61,146 nucleotides of DNA from Clostridiaceae bacterium (lineage in GTDB: Bacteria > Bacillota > Clostridia > Saccharofermentanales > DTU023), in NCBI GenBank assembly GCA_012800435.1, contig JAAZJH010000048.1, forward strand, positions 1-61,146, in the 5' to 3' direction. A program made the translations under genes and the position numbers. This document shows positions 36,218-44,508 of the stretch, piece after piece. The notes under the pieces are model-generated. The model was not told where the DNA came from, ran no database searches, and saw only the letters and a program-made list of their open reading frames with translations. Every line of letters starts with the position of its first letter. Within the stretch, counting starts at the first letter, position 1.

Positions 36218-38630
36218 GGTTTTCTCCAAGGTCGTCGAGAAGGTCGTCGAGCCAGAGCCGGGATGAGGCATCGGAGGGCATGTACCAGGTGCTGATAGGC
36301 ACAAGCTGCCATGGGAAGCAGGCGACGCCGTCAGGTGTGGCTTTACGTTTAAACTGACTATTGAAAAAACGCCGGATGAAAGAGGTTAGCCAGTGCTTCA
36401 GTTGGCCACGCGTATACGTGTCGTTAAAAACTTGTTCCGCTAAATCCAATATTTCAGACGGTTTTTCCTTTAAAAAAACGAAATGCCAGAGGAAGAAGTC
36501 GACGAGCTCGTAAGGCCCAACGGCGTCTTCCGTGATTTGGCGGAGCGAATCATCTGCATTAGGCGGTACAAGTTCCGGCGAAACAGGACGCGCAAGAATC
36601 TCTCGCAATGCAGATGCCACCGTCGCTTGAGCTTTTTTCGGCAAGATGTCCGGGAAAAGGGCGCCTTCTTCGAGCATACCGGCCGCTTCTTCTGCCATCA
36701 GACGAATTACCGTTTTGGAAAGAGACGCGTTAACGGCATACATCGACATCTGGTCACCGTTATACGTGCACCACCCGAGCGCCATTTCAGAAAGGTCGCC
36801 CGTGCCTACGACAAGTCCTTTTTCCATATTGGAAAGATCCATAAGAATTTGTGTGCGTTCTCTAGCCTGCGCGTTCTCATACGTCACATCATGCGTCACT
36901 CCATCATGTCCGATGGCCTCGAGGTGTGACGCCGTCTCGCGATGAATCGGTATCTCTCGAAAATCAACGTCCCCCGACTTGCCAAGTGTGCGGGCAAGTC
37001 TTATAGATGTTTTAGATGATCCGGGTCCCGGCATGGAACAAGCTAAAACAAAAGAGGGCTCGCGATGAAGAATGGACGTTGCTTTAAGACATACAAGAAA
37101 CGCGATAGCGGAATCGAGGCCGCCGGAAAGGCCGAGCACCGGGCGGACTCCGACGGATTCCAGTCTCGCGGCAAGCGCATGAGCCTGGATCGTCAACGTT
37201 TCTGTGAAAAGCGTCCGACGATCGACGCCCGGCGCCTCAACAAGAGGAAAACGAGAACAGAGCAAGGAGCCTCGACTCACATTAAGTGAGTATTTTCTAC
37301 GGAAGAATGATGACGTGCGATAAGTCGCAGGATCGTCCTGTGATAAGAAGGAGAGGTTCCTTGATTCTTTATCTAGATCAACGGCTTTGAAAGACGATAA
37401 GATATCGCCAATGTCGAACGTCGCGTACGTGACGCCGGTTGTGAAAGGATCGCTTTCCGCAAGGATGCGCTGTCCCGCGAGAATAAGGCGGCGTCCTGCA
37501 AAAACGCCTTCGCCGACCGACTCTCCGGAACCTGTTCCAGCGTAGACTACAAGCGCACCCTCATCGTCAGCAAATTGTGATAAAGCTTGCCGACCGGCCG
37601 ATGCGGCGCCCGTCCATTCGGGTTGTGCGTCGGGAAGCAAAAAAAGCGGAAGCGCGCGGCCAAATCGCGCTATGATAAGGTTTTTCGCAGGCATTGGGAG
37701 GGGATGCTCGATGTGCAGAGGCGCCGAGTTCCCGGAAATATAAAGCGGAAGCCCTCGAATATTGTATTGTTTCTCATCTTCGAACGGTTCACGCAAACAG
37801 CGTTCTAAATCAGGATCGATATCGTCAAGGCTTAATCCGCGTTGCATTACATCGCCATAATAAGGCGTATTGAGATCCTTCTTGAAATCAGCAGAAAAGA
37901 CGTCATGATCATAATTGGAATCGTCTAACGACAGAGGAATCTCCATTTTAAAGCACTCATCGAAACGACGAGTATCGTCAGGAAAATTTACGGACGGACT
38001 TTTATGATCTGTGTCGCTCGGATCAGCAGAACTTGAGTTATCATAACGGCCGCTCGAAAGTCGTGACGGATGAACGGTGTTAAGTTCGCGGGTAAGCGCT
38101 CGAATGCTTTCGGGATGAATCTTTGAAGGATCGGCAAAGACGGAACGTTCCGCCAGCCCTGACGGGTGAAGCGGTGTCATATGCCAAACGCGTCCCGCAT
38201 AGAGCCAGACGGCTGCTTTTGCCAGTTTCGATCCAATCACTAGCGGCGCTGTAAGCACCGTGAGCATTGAGCTTTTCTCAGTGGAGTGCGCCAACCGTAC
38301 AAGATGATATCGACAACTTTCCAGAAGTGTTTTCTGTAGAAAAAGCATGCCGCACGTCGCGCCAGTAAGCGCCAAGTCAGAAAAAAGCAAAAGGTCACAC
38401 CCGCGATTCTCAGCAACCGTCATCTGTTCACGGATCGCGCGAGCGTTACTTTGCACGTCTCCGAGTTTTATTGCCGGAACGGCTGCGCCCAGCGTGATTC
38501 TCAGATCAGTACCATTGCTCAGCGGCTGTTTTTCTTCTTCCGGACACGGTAAGAACATGGAATCGATTATCAAAGGCTCTTGGACCTTTGTTTTGACCTG
38601 ATCGGTTGAAGAAGAAAATGCGCGAGTCAT
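36204..38630 (-). CDS. nadE: NAD+ synthetase with a degenerate glutaminase (nitrilase) domain
   Basis: Amidates nicotinate adenine dinucleotide to NAD with ATP. 808 residues, about 170 more than clostridial relatives. The C-terminal synthetase is intact: SGGLDS at 502-507 and GTGDLSEMALGWCTYNGDQ near 609-627. The N-terminal nitrilase-fold domain is recognisable (LLFSDLALTGATCG near 81-94, VVYAGTGSGES near 361-371), but its catalytic triad appears lost. The Glu of FPEL is Asp85, the Lys of the KxxLP segment is missing in MTPLHPSGLAER, and the Cys of ICED is replaced in NLIIARFGRALP near 317-328. A Ser/Asp-rich insertion covers about 170-300. Such an enzyme should use free ammonia. Start follows GAGGAG. 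Confidence 0.93.
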   Translation of the reverse strand: MTRAFSSSTDQVKTKVQEPLIIDSMFLPCPEEEKQPLSNGTDLRITLGAAVPAIKLGDVQSNARAIREQMTVAENRGCDLLLFSDLALTGATCGMLFLQKTLLESCRYHLVRLAHSTEKSSMLTVLTAPLVIGSKLAKAAVWLYAGRVWHMTPLHPSGLAERSVFADPSKIHPESIRALTRELNTVHPSRLSSGRYDNSSSADPSDTDHKSPSVNFPDDTRRFDECFKMEIPLSLDDSNYDHDVFSADFKKDLNTPYYGDVMQRGLSLDDIDPDLERCLREPFEDEKQYNIRGLPLYISGNSAPLHIEHPLPMPAKNLIIARFGRALPLFLLPDAQPEWTGAASAGRQALSQFADDEGALVVYAGTGSGESVGEGVFAGRRLILAGQRILAESDPFTTGVTYATFDIGDILSSFKAVDLDKESRNLSFLSQDDPATYRTSSFFRRKYSLNVSRGSLLCSRFPLVEAPGVDRRTLFTETLTIQAHALAARLESVGVRPVLGLSGGLDSAIAFLVCLKATSILHREPSFVLACSMPGPGSSKTSIRLARTLGKSGDVDFREIPIHRETASHLEAIGHDGVTHDVTYENAQARERTQILMDLSNMEKGLVVGTGDLSEMALGWCTYNGDQMSMYAVNASLSKTVIRLMAEEAAGMLEEGALFPDILPKKAQATVASALREILARPVSPELVPPNADDSLRQITEDAVGPYELVDFFLWHFVFLKEKPSEILDLAEQVFNDTYTRGQLKHWLTSFIRRFFNSQFKRKATPDGVACFPWQLVPISTWYMPSDASSRLWLDDLLDDLGENHDLS

Positions 38631-38667
38631 TTCGGTTACTCCTCTTCTTGCTCAAAAGAGTTCAATG

Positions 38668-40503
38668 CTAAAAGGGTTCTGTTTCTTTCATCAGATCGTC
38701 CAGCTCATCACCATTGAGGAAAGGAGCCACTTCACGTCGGATAGCCAAGTTATAGTCGTTGAGCCAGCTTTTTTCTTCGGAAGAGAGCATTTCCGAAAGG
38801 ATGGAAGCTCGATCAAAAGGAATGAAGGTCAGCGGTTGAAAACGAAGGAAGCGGTCGCCGGCCTCGTTGATGTTTTCAGGCTCTTCAATCAGCTCCGGCT
38901 TTCCTTCGCGTGTTTCAATCGATTGATTGGCCTTCAATACGACATAGTCGTTTTCAAGGCGAATGCCGTGTTTACCTTCACGGTAAACACCGGGCTCAAT
39001 CGTGATGACATTGTGCTCGCGGAAACGATAAAGACAGGTAGGGCTGTTGCTTAATCCCTGCGGACCTTCATGGACACCTGCAAGATACCCGAAACCGTGT
39101 CCCGTTCCACACTTGTAGTCCAAGTTGTGGCGCCACATGACGGAGCGCGCCACTGCGTCGAGCGCGATGCCGCAGGTGTATTTGAGAAAAGGCAGAGACG
39201 CAAGAGCGATATGTGATTTCAGTGTCAGCGTAAAGTCACGCTTTTCCTCGTCGGTCAGCGGGCCGAGCGCCACAGTGCGCGTGACGTCCGTTGTGCCGTC
39301 CATGGATTGTGTGCCGCAGTCCACCAGATAGAAACTCTTTGCTTGGAGCGGGCTTCGTTTTGATTTCGTCGCCTGATAGTGCATCATGGCCGCGTTCGGA
39401 CCATATGCTGAGATGGTTGCAAAGCTTTCGTTGATGAAGCCCTCCGTCTCGGCGCGGAGACTATGCAATTTTTCCGCGACGTCGTATTCATCCATGCCGA
39501 GCGCGACGGCTTTCTTTTTTACAAAATAGAGGAAACGGGTAATGACGACACTCTCACGTACGCCCGCCGTAAATTGATGGCGCAATTCAGTAACGTTCAG
39601 CTCCGCTTTTGTAAGGTAGGGGATATCCTCTTTCTCGATGACTCGGACGTGTGCAGGAAGCGCTCTGAAGAGCGCGCGACTTACGCGCTTAGGGTTGAGT
39701 TCAATTGCGCCCTTCGGAAGTTGGTTGAGCGCTGTGGCAACGGTGTCATAAGGGCGTAAGGAGATTTTTTGTCCCTTGAAATAAGCGCCGATCTCGTCGG
39801 TCACTTTATCGATATCAATAAAAAGGAAGGCAGCGTCATGCGTTATGAGCGCAAAGGCTAGTGACAACATGCTTGACGGGATATCCCTGCCCCTGAAATT
39901 CATGAGCCACGCGACATCATCCAGTCCTACGTACAATGCAAAATCAGCTCCGTCTTTTTTCAACTGATCGCGAACATCGTCGATCTTTGAGATTGCGGTG
40001 CGTCCGGTGTACTCAATCGGATGTAAGAACAGTGCACCTTTAGGAAGCCCGGGGCGGCCTGCCCAAATATCGCCAACAAGATCGAGATCCGTCACCAGAG
40101 AGATACCCTTTTTCTCAAGACGTTCCTCAAGGCGTTTTGCTCTCGACTCAGGAAAGACGTTGCCGTCAACGGAAATGCGCGATCCTTTGGGAAGTGATTC
40201 GAGCATCCAGTCTTCCGGCCCAAGCACACCGCTTGCACCGAGCTTCATTAAGCCAAAAGGCGTATTCTCTATTTCCTGTGCCGCTTGGATATAGTAGCGT
40301 CCGTCTGCCCAGACCAGCGCCTCTTCTTGCGTAACAACTGCCGAGCCCGCCGATCCTGTAAACCCTGATAGCCAAGCTCTCGTTTGAAAACGAGGCGCCA
40401 CATACTCTGAATTATGCGGGTCCGACGTGATAATGTAGCAACAATCGATTGCACGGTCACGCATTAACGCGCGAAGACGGTTAACTTTTTCTGTTTGAGT
40501 CAT
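38668..40503 (-). CDS. pepP: Xaa-Pro aminopeptidase (M24, aminopeptidase P)
   Basis: Removes the N-terminal residue before proline in peptides. 611 residues with the three-domain layout of long aminopeptidase P. Two creatinase-like N-terminal domains are followed by a C-terminal pita-bread catalytic domain. Metal ligands are visible in DCGTQSMDGTTDVTRT near 394-409, GTGHGFGYLAGVHEGP near 480-495, and TIEPGVYREGKHGIRLEND near 515-533. AAGGTGG lies 8 bases before the ATG. It is cytosolic (no signal peptide) and fits a peptide-using lifestyle. It is divergent from the D-aminoacylase gene at 40.8 kb. Confidence 0.93.
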   Translation of the reverse strand: MTQTEKVNRLRALMRDRAIDCCYIITSDPHNSEYVAPRFQTRAWLSGFTGSAGSAVVTQEEALVWADGRYYIQAAQEIENTPFGLMKLGASGVLGPEDWMLESLPKGSRISVDGNVFPESRAKRLEERLEKKGISLVTDLDLVGDIWAGRPGLPKGALFLHPIEYTGRTAISKIDDVRDQLKKDGADFALYVGLDDVAWLMNFRGRDIPSSMLSLAFALITHDAAFLFIDIDKVTDEIGAYFKGQKISLRPYDTVATALNQLPKGAIELNPKRVSRALFRALPAHVRVIEKEDIPYLTKAELNVTELRHQFTAGVRESVVITRFLYFVKKKAVALGMDEYDVAEKLHSLRAETEGFINESFATISAYGPNAAMMHYQATKSKRSPLQAKSFYLVDCGTQSMDGTTDVTRTVALGPLTDEEKRDFTLTLKSHIALASLPFLKYTCGIALDAVARSVMWRHNLDYKCGTGHGFGYLAGVHEGPQGLSNSPTCLYRFREHNVITIEPGVYREGKHGIRLENDYVVLKANQSIETREGKPELIEEPENINEAGDRFLRFQPLTFIPFDRASILSEMLSSEEKSWLNDYNLAIRREVAPFLNGDELDDLMKETEPF

Positions 40504-40797
40504 GGGACAGCCACCTTGCTTTTCTAGTTTCTATTCAATCGCTATAATCGATCTTTCCATCGCCACTTCATTTTGATCTTGTTGATCATTGTAACACCGC
40601 AATGAACTCTTGTATAAAAAAAGCGAATTACATACTGTGTTGTGTTTAGCGTGAGTTCTGATCTGTACTATAATGTACAAGAAATCTTTTGATCTGTTCG
40701 ACGAAAGTGTTATTTTTGTTTGCAAAATAAGGAGAACGGATCACTCGAAAAAAGAAAACAGATCGTCGGATCTTAAAAAACAGAGGGGGAGTTTTTT
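40504..40797. promoter_or_regulatory. Divergent promoter region, pepP / D-aminoacylase
   Basis: 294 bases between divergent genes. A perfect TATAAT at 40669-40674 faces the D-aminoacylase gene, with only a weak -35 (TTTAGC). A strong ribosome site GAGGGGGAG ends 6 bases before the ATG at 40798. No clear operator palindrome was found. Confidence 0.45.
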
Positions 40798-42483
40798 ATG
40801 AAGACGCTTTTTCAAAACGCTAAAGTTGTAGACGGTTCAGGGGGGCAGGCTTTTTTTGCCGACGTGTTGGTGGACGGGGATCGTATCGTAGAGATCCGTC
40901 GGTGGCCGAGATCGCGCGCTTTTCAAAATGAAAAGAACACGGCGATCGCGTCAGAAGGAGATGCGACAGCGCAAAAGAAAGACGACGTTTGCGCAGACTC
41001 AAACGACGCAAACGTGCAGTGTGTTGATGTTGCCGGGAAAGTGCTCGCACCCGGTTTTATTGACGCTCATTCGCACAACGACTGGTTTTGCCTCAGGCGC
41101 GACGGGAGAGAGCGGTTTTTTGACACCTTTATAAAGCAGGGGATCACCAGCATGGTGATGGGAAACTGCGGGTTCTCAGCAACCGGCTTTCAGGAAGATT
41201 CTCCTTATCTTGATGACCTCGGCGGTGAGCTTTTTCATCTGGATCCTTCAGAGCGATTCGGCTCATGCGAAGAGTGGTTGGACGCAGTAGACAAGAACTG
41301 TCCGGTCAACACGACGACGCTTCTTGGGCATGGAACGGCGCGGCTTGCCGCTGCGGGACTTCAGAAGGTCGAGCTTTCACCTAAAGAAGAAGAAAACATG
41401 CTGCAGACATTAGAAAAGGGGCTTCAGGAAGGCGCCGCAGGTATTTCGCTTGGACTGATGTACTTGCCCGGTATTTCCGCGTCGATGGGAGAGCTTGAAA
41501 AGGTCGCCTCGCTGTGCGCGAAATACGACAGGATTCTCACGGTACACCCGCGCGCCGAGTCAAAGAGATCGATGAGTTACAGCCTCTTGGGTCGCAGTCA
41601 CCTTTTGCGCGCCATGGATGAGCTCGATTATCTGACGCGCGCGACTGGATGTCACCTTGAGCTAAGCCACCTCATATTCGTCGGTCGATCAACATGGAAA
41701 GATGTCGATGAAGCGCTTGAGATTCTGGAGAACTTGGAGCGCGACGGCTACAAGGTCGGCTTTGACATGTACCCGAAAAATTACGGTATGTCGGTGATCA
41801 CGGTCGTTCTTCCTGATTGGTACCAGCAGCTTGATGTTGAAGCTCGAAAATCACCGTGGGTACAGTTCAAGCTCCGAATCCTCATTGCGATCACGACACG
41901 CCTACTCGGCTTTGGTTTTGCAGACATTAAGTTAGCATACGCCGGAGAGAAACATCCGGAATATAATGGGCGATTTATCAGCGAAATTGCGGAAACAGAG
42001 GGACGAAAGCCGGTTGATGTATACCTTAATATTTGCGAGGACAGCGATTTCAAGGCGCGCGTTTTGATGGGATCCTATCAGAACAAAGAGATCGTTGATC
42101 GCCTGATGGTTCATCCGCAGTCCATCTATATGACGGATGCTTGGTACGAAGAAAAAGGTGTACAGTACGACTCCATTTACGACGCGTTTCCGATGCTGCT
42201 GCGCTTTGCTCGTGAAAAACAAATTCCGATCGAAGACACCGTTCATCGTATGACCGGAAAAACGGCTGAACGCTTCCGGATACCGAAGCGCGGTTTCATC
42301 CGCGAAGGTTACTTTGCCGATCTTGTCATTCTGGATCCGGCAACTGTTGCGGAAGGGGCAGAAACAGAAGACTCTCCCGTCGGGATTGAGCACGTGTACA
42401 TCAACGGCCTGAAAGTTTATGACTCAGATGAAGGTCTCCTGCCCGAGCGTCACAATGTGGGGCGTGCGATTCGGATTGGCTGA
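40798..42483 (+). CDS. N-acyl-D-amino-acid deacylase (amidohydrolase)
   Basis: Hydrolyses N-acylated D-amino acids to free D-amino acids and a carboxylate. 561 residues of the metal-dependent amidohydrolase superfamily. GFIDAHSHNDWF near 95-106 with the metal-binding HxH, GITSMVMGNCGFS near 117-129, and SHLIFVGRSTWKD near 288-300. The C-terminal RGFIREGYFADLVILD (end of the barrel, return to the beta domain) completes the family pattern. A hydrophilic insertion of about 25 residues near 50-80 (Asp/Asn/Ala-rich) is unusual. Its stop is 1 base from the stop of the convergent SCIFF maturase gene. A second, more distant homologue lies at 53.6 kb. Confidence 0.9.
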   Translation: MKTLFQNAKVVDGSGGQAFFADVLVDGDRIVEIRRWPRSRAFQNEKNTAIASEGDATAQKKDDVCADSNDANVQCVDVAGKVLAPGFIDAHSHNDWFCLRRDGRERFFDTFIKQGITSMVMGNCGFSATGFQEDSPYLDDLGGELFHLDPSERFGSCEEWLDAVDKNCPVNTTTLLGHGTARLAAAGLQKVELSPKEEENMLQTLEKGLQEGAAGISLGLMYLPGISASMGELEKVASLCAKYDRILTVHPRAESKRSMSYSLLGRSHLLRAMDELDYLTRATGCHLELSHLIFVGRSTWKDVDEALEILENLERDGYKVGFDMYPKNYGMSVITVVLPDWYQQLDVEARKSPWVQFKLRILIAITTRLLGFGFADIKLAYAGEKHPEYNGRFISEIAETEGRKPVDVYLNICEDSDFKARVLMGSYQNKEIVDRLMVHPQSIYMTDAWYEEKGVQYDSIYDAFPMLLRFAREKQIPIEDTVHRMTGKTAERFRIPKRGFIREGYFADLVILDPATVAEGAETEDSPVGIEHVYINGLKVYDSDEGLLPERHNVGRAIRIG

Positions 42484-42484
42484 T

Positions 42485-44131
42485 TTAAACGTCAAGCACC
42501 TCTGCCGCCTTGATTGCGAGGCCGCACTCCATTCGCTTGCGAAACAGCTCGCAACCGTTCTCATCGACGCCGAAGAGATCGCCGGTTGTATGAAAAGCAT
42601 TGGCGGCGCATCCGCCGGAGCAATAAAGTTGCGCCCAACAGTCGCGACAGGCTTTCCTCGATAAAAGATTGAGATGGCGATAGGTGTCCTGAAGCGCCGT
42701 ATTGGTGATGCCGTCCCATATATTGCCCATGAGGAAGGCGGGGTTATCGACCAGCTGATGGCATGGGTAGAGATCGCCCGTAGGGGTGACTGCGAGATAT
42801 TCTGTTCCGGAACCGCAGCCCGCGATCCGCTTGTAAATACAGGGACCTTTTTCAAGGTCGATCATGTAATGAAAGAACGTAAATGGCCGGTCTTCTCGCC
42901 GGCGCTGAATCATTAGGCTCGCGAGCTCTTCATACTGTTGTTTAATAAAAACAATATCGTCCGATGTGAGTGCGTACGGCATATCAGTCGGCGACACGAC
43001 AGGCTCCATGCTGATTTGCGTAAAGCCAAGCTCTAAAAGGTGTATCACATCGTTGAGGAAATCGGCATTGGCGTGCGTGAAGGTCCCGCGCACGTAATGT
43101 GTGCCGCCTGTGCTTTGGCGAACTAATTCTTGGAATTTTGGCACGATGGTATCGTAGCTGCCTCTTCCCTGTCGATCGACGCGAAAACGGTCATGGGTTG
43201 CTTTTCGTCCGTCAAGACTCAACACAACGTTATCCATTTCGCGGTTTGTAAAATCGATGACGTCGTCGTCAATAAGGATGCCGTTCGTCGTGAGCGTGAA
43301 GCGAAAACGCTTGCCGGTCTTGCTTTCCAGCGACCGCGCATAAGCGACGGTCTCTTTTACCATAGGCCAGTTGAGTAACGGTTCGCCGCCAAAAAAATCG
43401 ACTTCAAGATAGTGCCGGGCGGCCGAATGTTCAACCAAAAAATCAATAGCGCGTCTTCCTGTTTCAACAGGCATGAGAGCCTGCGATCCCTTGTAATTCC
43501 CCTGTCCTGCAAAACAATAACTGCACGCCAAATTGCACGCGTGCGCGACGTTAAGACAGAGCGCCTTGATGGCGCCGTCCGCTTTGCCGAAAGCGCAACT
43601 TTCATGATTTTTCTGGCTGACGACCCCGTTCCCGCCGTCGCGAGAACAGGATTCACTGCCGTCCGTTTGAATACCGCGGTGCTTGCGATCACACTCGAGG
43701 TCATTAGATATCGAAAGATTTTGGTGTTGATTAAAAACACACCATTTTTCGGAAGGATCCTTTTCGCAGAAAAGTTTGTCGTCGTAAGTTAACGCCAGAA
43801 GGGCGTTCATGGCTTCTTCAATGTCGCTTTTTTTATAACGAGACGACAGAGTGTCGATAAGCTCATGGCGCAGGTTGCTGTTCCAAGCACTATTATTTGT
43901 AAAAGAGTGATTTTCGGTCAACGCGGGGAGGGAATCACTGGAAATCACGGCGGGGGCAGCATCAGAAAGAACAGAGGAAGAATCACCTGTAAGAACAGCC
44001 AGCGCGACATCGCGCGGCACTTCTTTGAGGCGCTCTACAATGGCGTAGACGAGATCGTCGACAACGTGAATGCTTCCGCTGTAGACGTCGAGTACGAGGT
44101 TGTATCCGAGAAGTTGAAATGCGTGAATCAA
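42485..44131 (-). CDS. scfB: SCIFF peptide maturase, radical SAM/SPASM thioether synthase
   Basis: Installs a Cys-to-Thr thioether in the SCIFF peptide encoded just upstream. 548 residues. The N-terminal MIHAFQLLGYNLVLDVYSG matches the family's RRE-bearing start. The radical SAM CxxxCxxC is C199/C203/C206 (HACNLACSYC). FFGGEPLLNW near 247 and SLDGRKATHDRFR near 305 follow. SPASM cysteines are at 431, 439, 457, 495, 498, 504, 508, 527 and 536. Two hydrophilic insertions (about 48-88 and 125-187, the latter with four extra cysteines) are atypical. The start is TTG, the only one that yields the conserved N-terminus; its ribosome site is poor, so translation may be weak or coupled. Confidence 0.92.
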   Translation of the reverse strand: MIHAFQLLGYNLVLDVYSGSIHVVDDLVYAIVERLKEVPRDVALAVLTGDSSSVLSDAAPAVISSDSLPALTENHSFTNNSAWNSNLRHELIDTLSSRYKKSDIEEAMNALLALTYDDKLFCEKDPSEKWCVFNQHQNLSISNDLECDRKHRGIQTDGSESCSRDGGNGVVSQKNHESCAFGKADGAIKALCLNVAHACNLACSYCFAGQGNYKGSQALMPVETGRRAIDFLVEHSAARHYLEVDFFGGEPLLNWPMVKETVAYARSLESKTGKRFRFTLTTNGILIDDDVIDFTNREMDNVVLSLDGRKATHDRFRVDRQGRGSYDTIVPKFQELVRQSTGGTHYVRGTFTHANADFLNDVIHLLELGFTQISMEPVVSPTDMPYALTSDDIVFIKQQYEELASLMIQRRREDRPFTFFHYMIDLEKGPCIYKRIAGCGSGTEYLAVTPTGDLYPCHQLVDNPAFLMGNIWDGITNTALQDTYRHLNLLSRKACRDCWAQLYCSGGCAANAFHTTGDLFGVDENGCELFRKRMECGLAIKAAEVLDV

Positions 44132-44270
44132 AGCAGGTTATAGGTTAGATCCGATTCCTCTTAAACTTTTCTAAAGAAGAGGACATCGAATTTGAGACGC
44201 ACAAACGCCTTTAAATGCAGCGTTCAGAATCAAAAGGCGCTGCGACAGGCGTAGGCGTGAAGGATCCGGA

Positions 44271-44417
44271 TTACTGTTCGCAGGCCTGATTGACGACGCC
44301 GCTCGATGTTTTGCAGGCAGACTGGCAGGAGGTCTGGCATTCGCCGCAGCCATCATGCCGAGTCTCGTCGATGAGGTCACGTGTTTTCAAAGTAACAATG
44401 CGTGGAGTCGTTTTCAT
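44271..44417 (-). CDS. scfA: SCIFF ribosomal peptide precursor (five-cysteine variant)
   Basis: 48 residues. The core is DGCGECQTSCQSACKTSS (residues 22-39), typical of six-Cys-in-forty-five peptides of Clostridia, followed by NQACEQ. Cysteines are at 24, 27, 31, 35 and 46. The position after KTS, usually the fifth cysteine, is Ser39, so only five of the six remain. The acceptor Thr37 next to the conserved ACK is kept. ATG at 44417 has AGGTGG 6 bases upstream, and an extended -10 (TGCTATACT) lies near 44455. The maturase gene follows 139 bases downstream. Made as a leader-plus-core peptide; the biological role of SCIFF is unknown. Confidence 0.92.
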   Translation of the reverse strand: MKTTPRIVTLKTRDLIDETRHDGCGECQTSCQSACKTSSGVVNQACEQ

Positions 44418-44508
44418 AAAAAACCACCTTTCTAAACTTGCTTTAGCAGTATAGCATGCTTGACGGATGATGCGTATATGAACGGTCTTGTGATACCGCT
44501 TTATTTAG

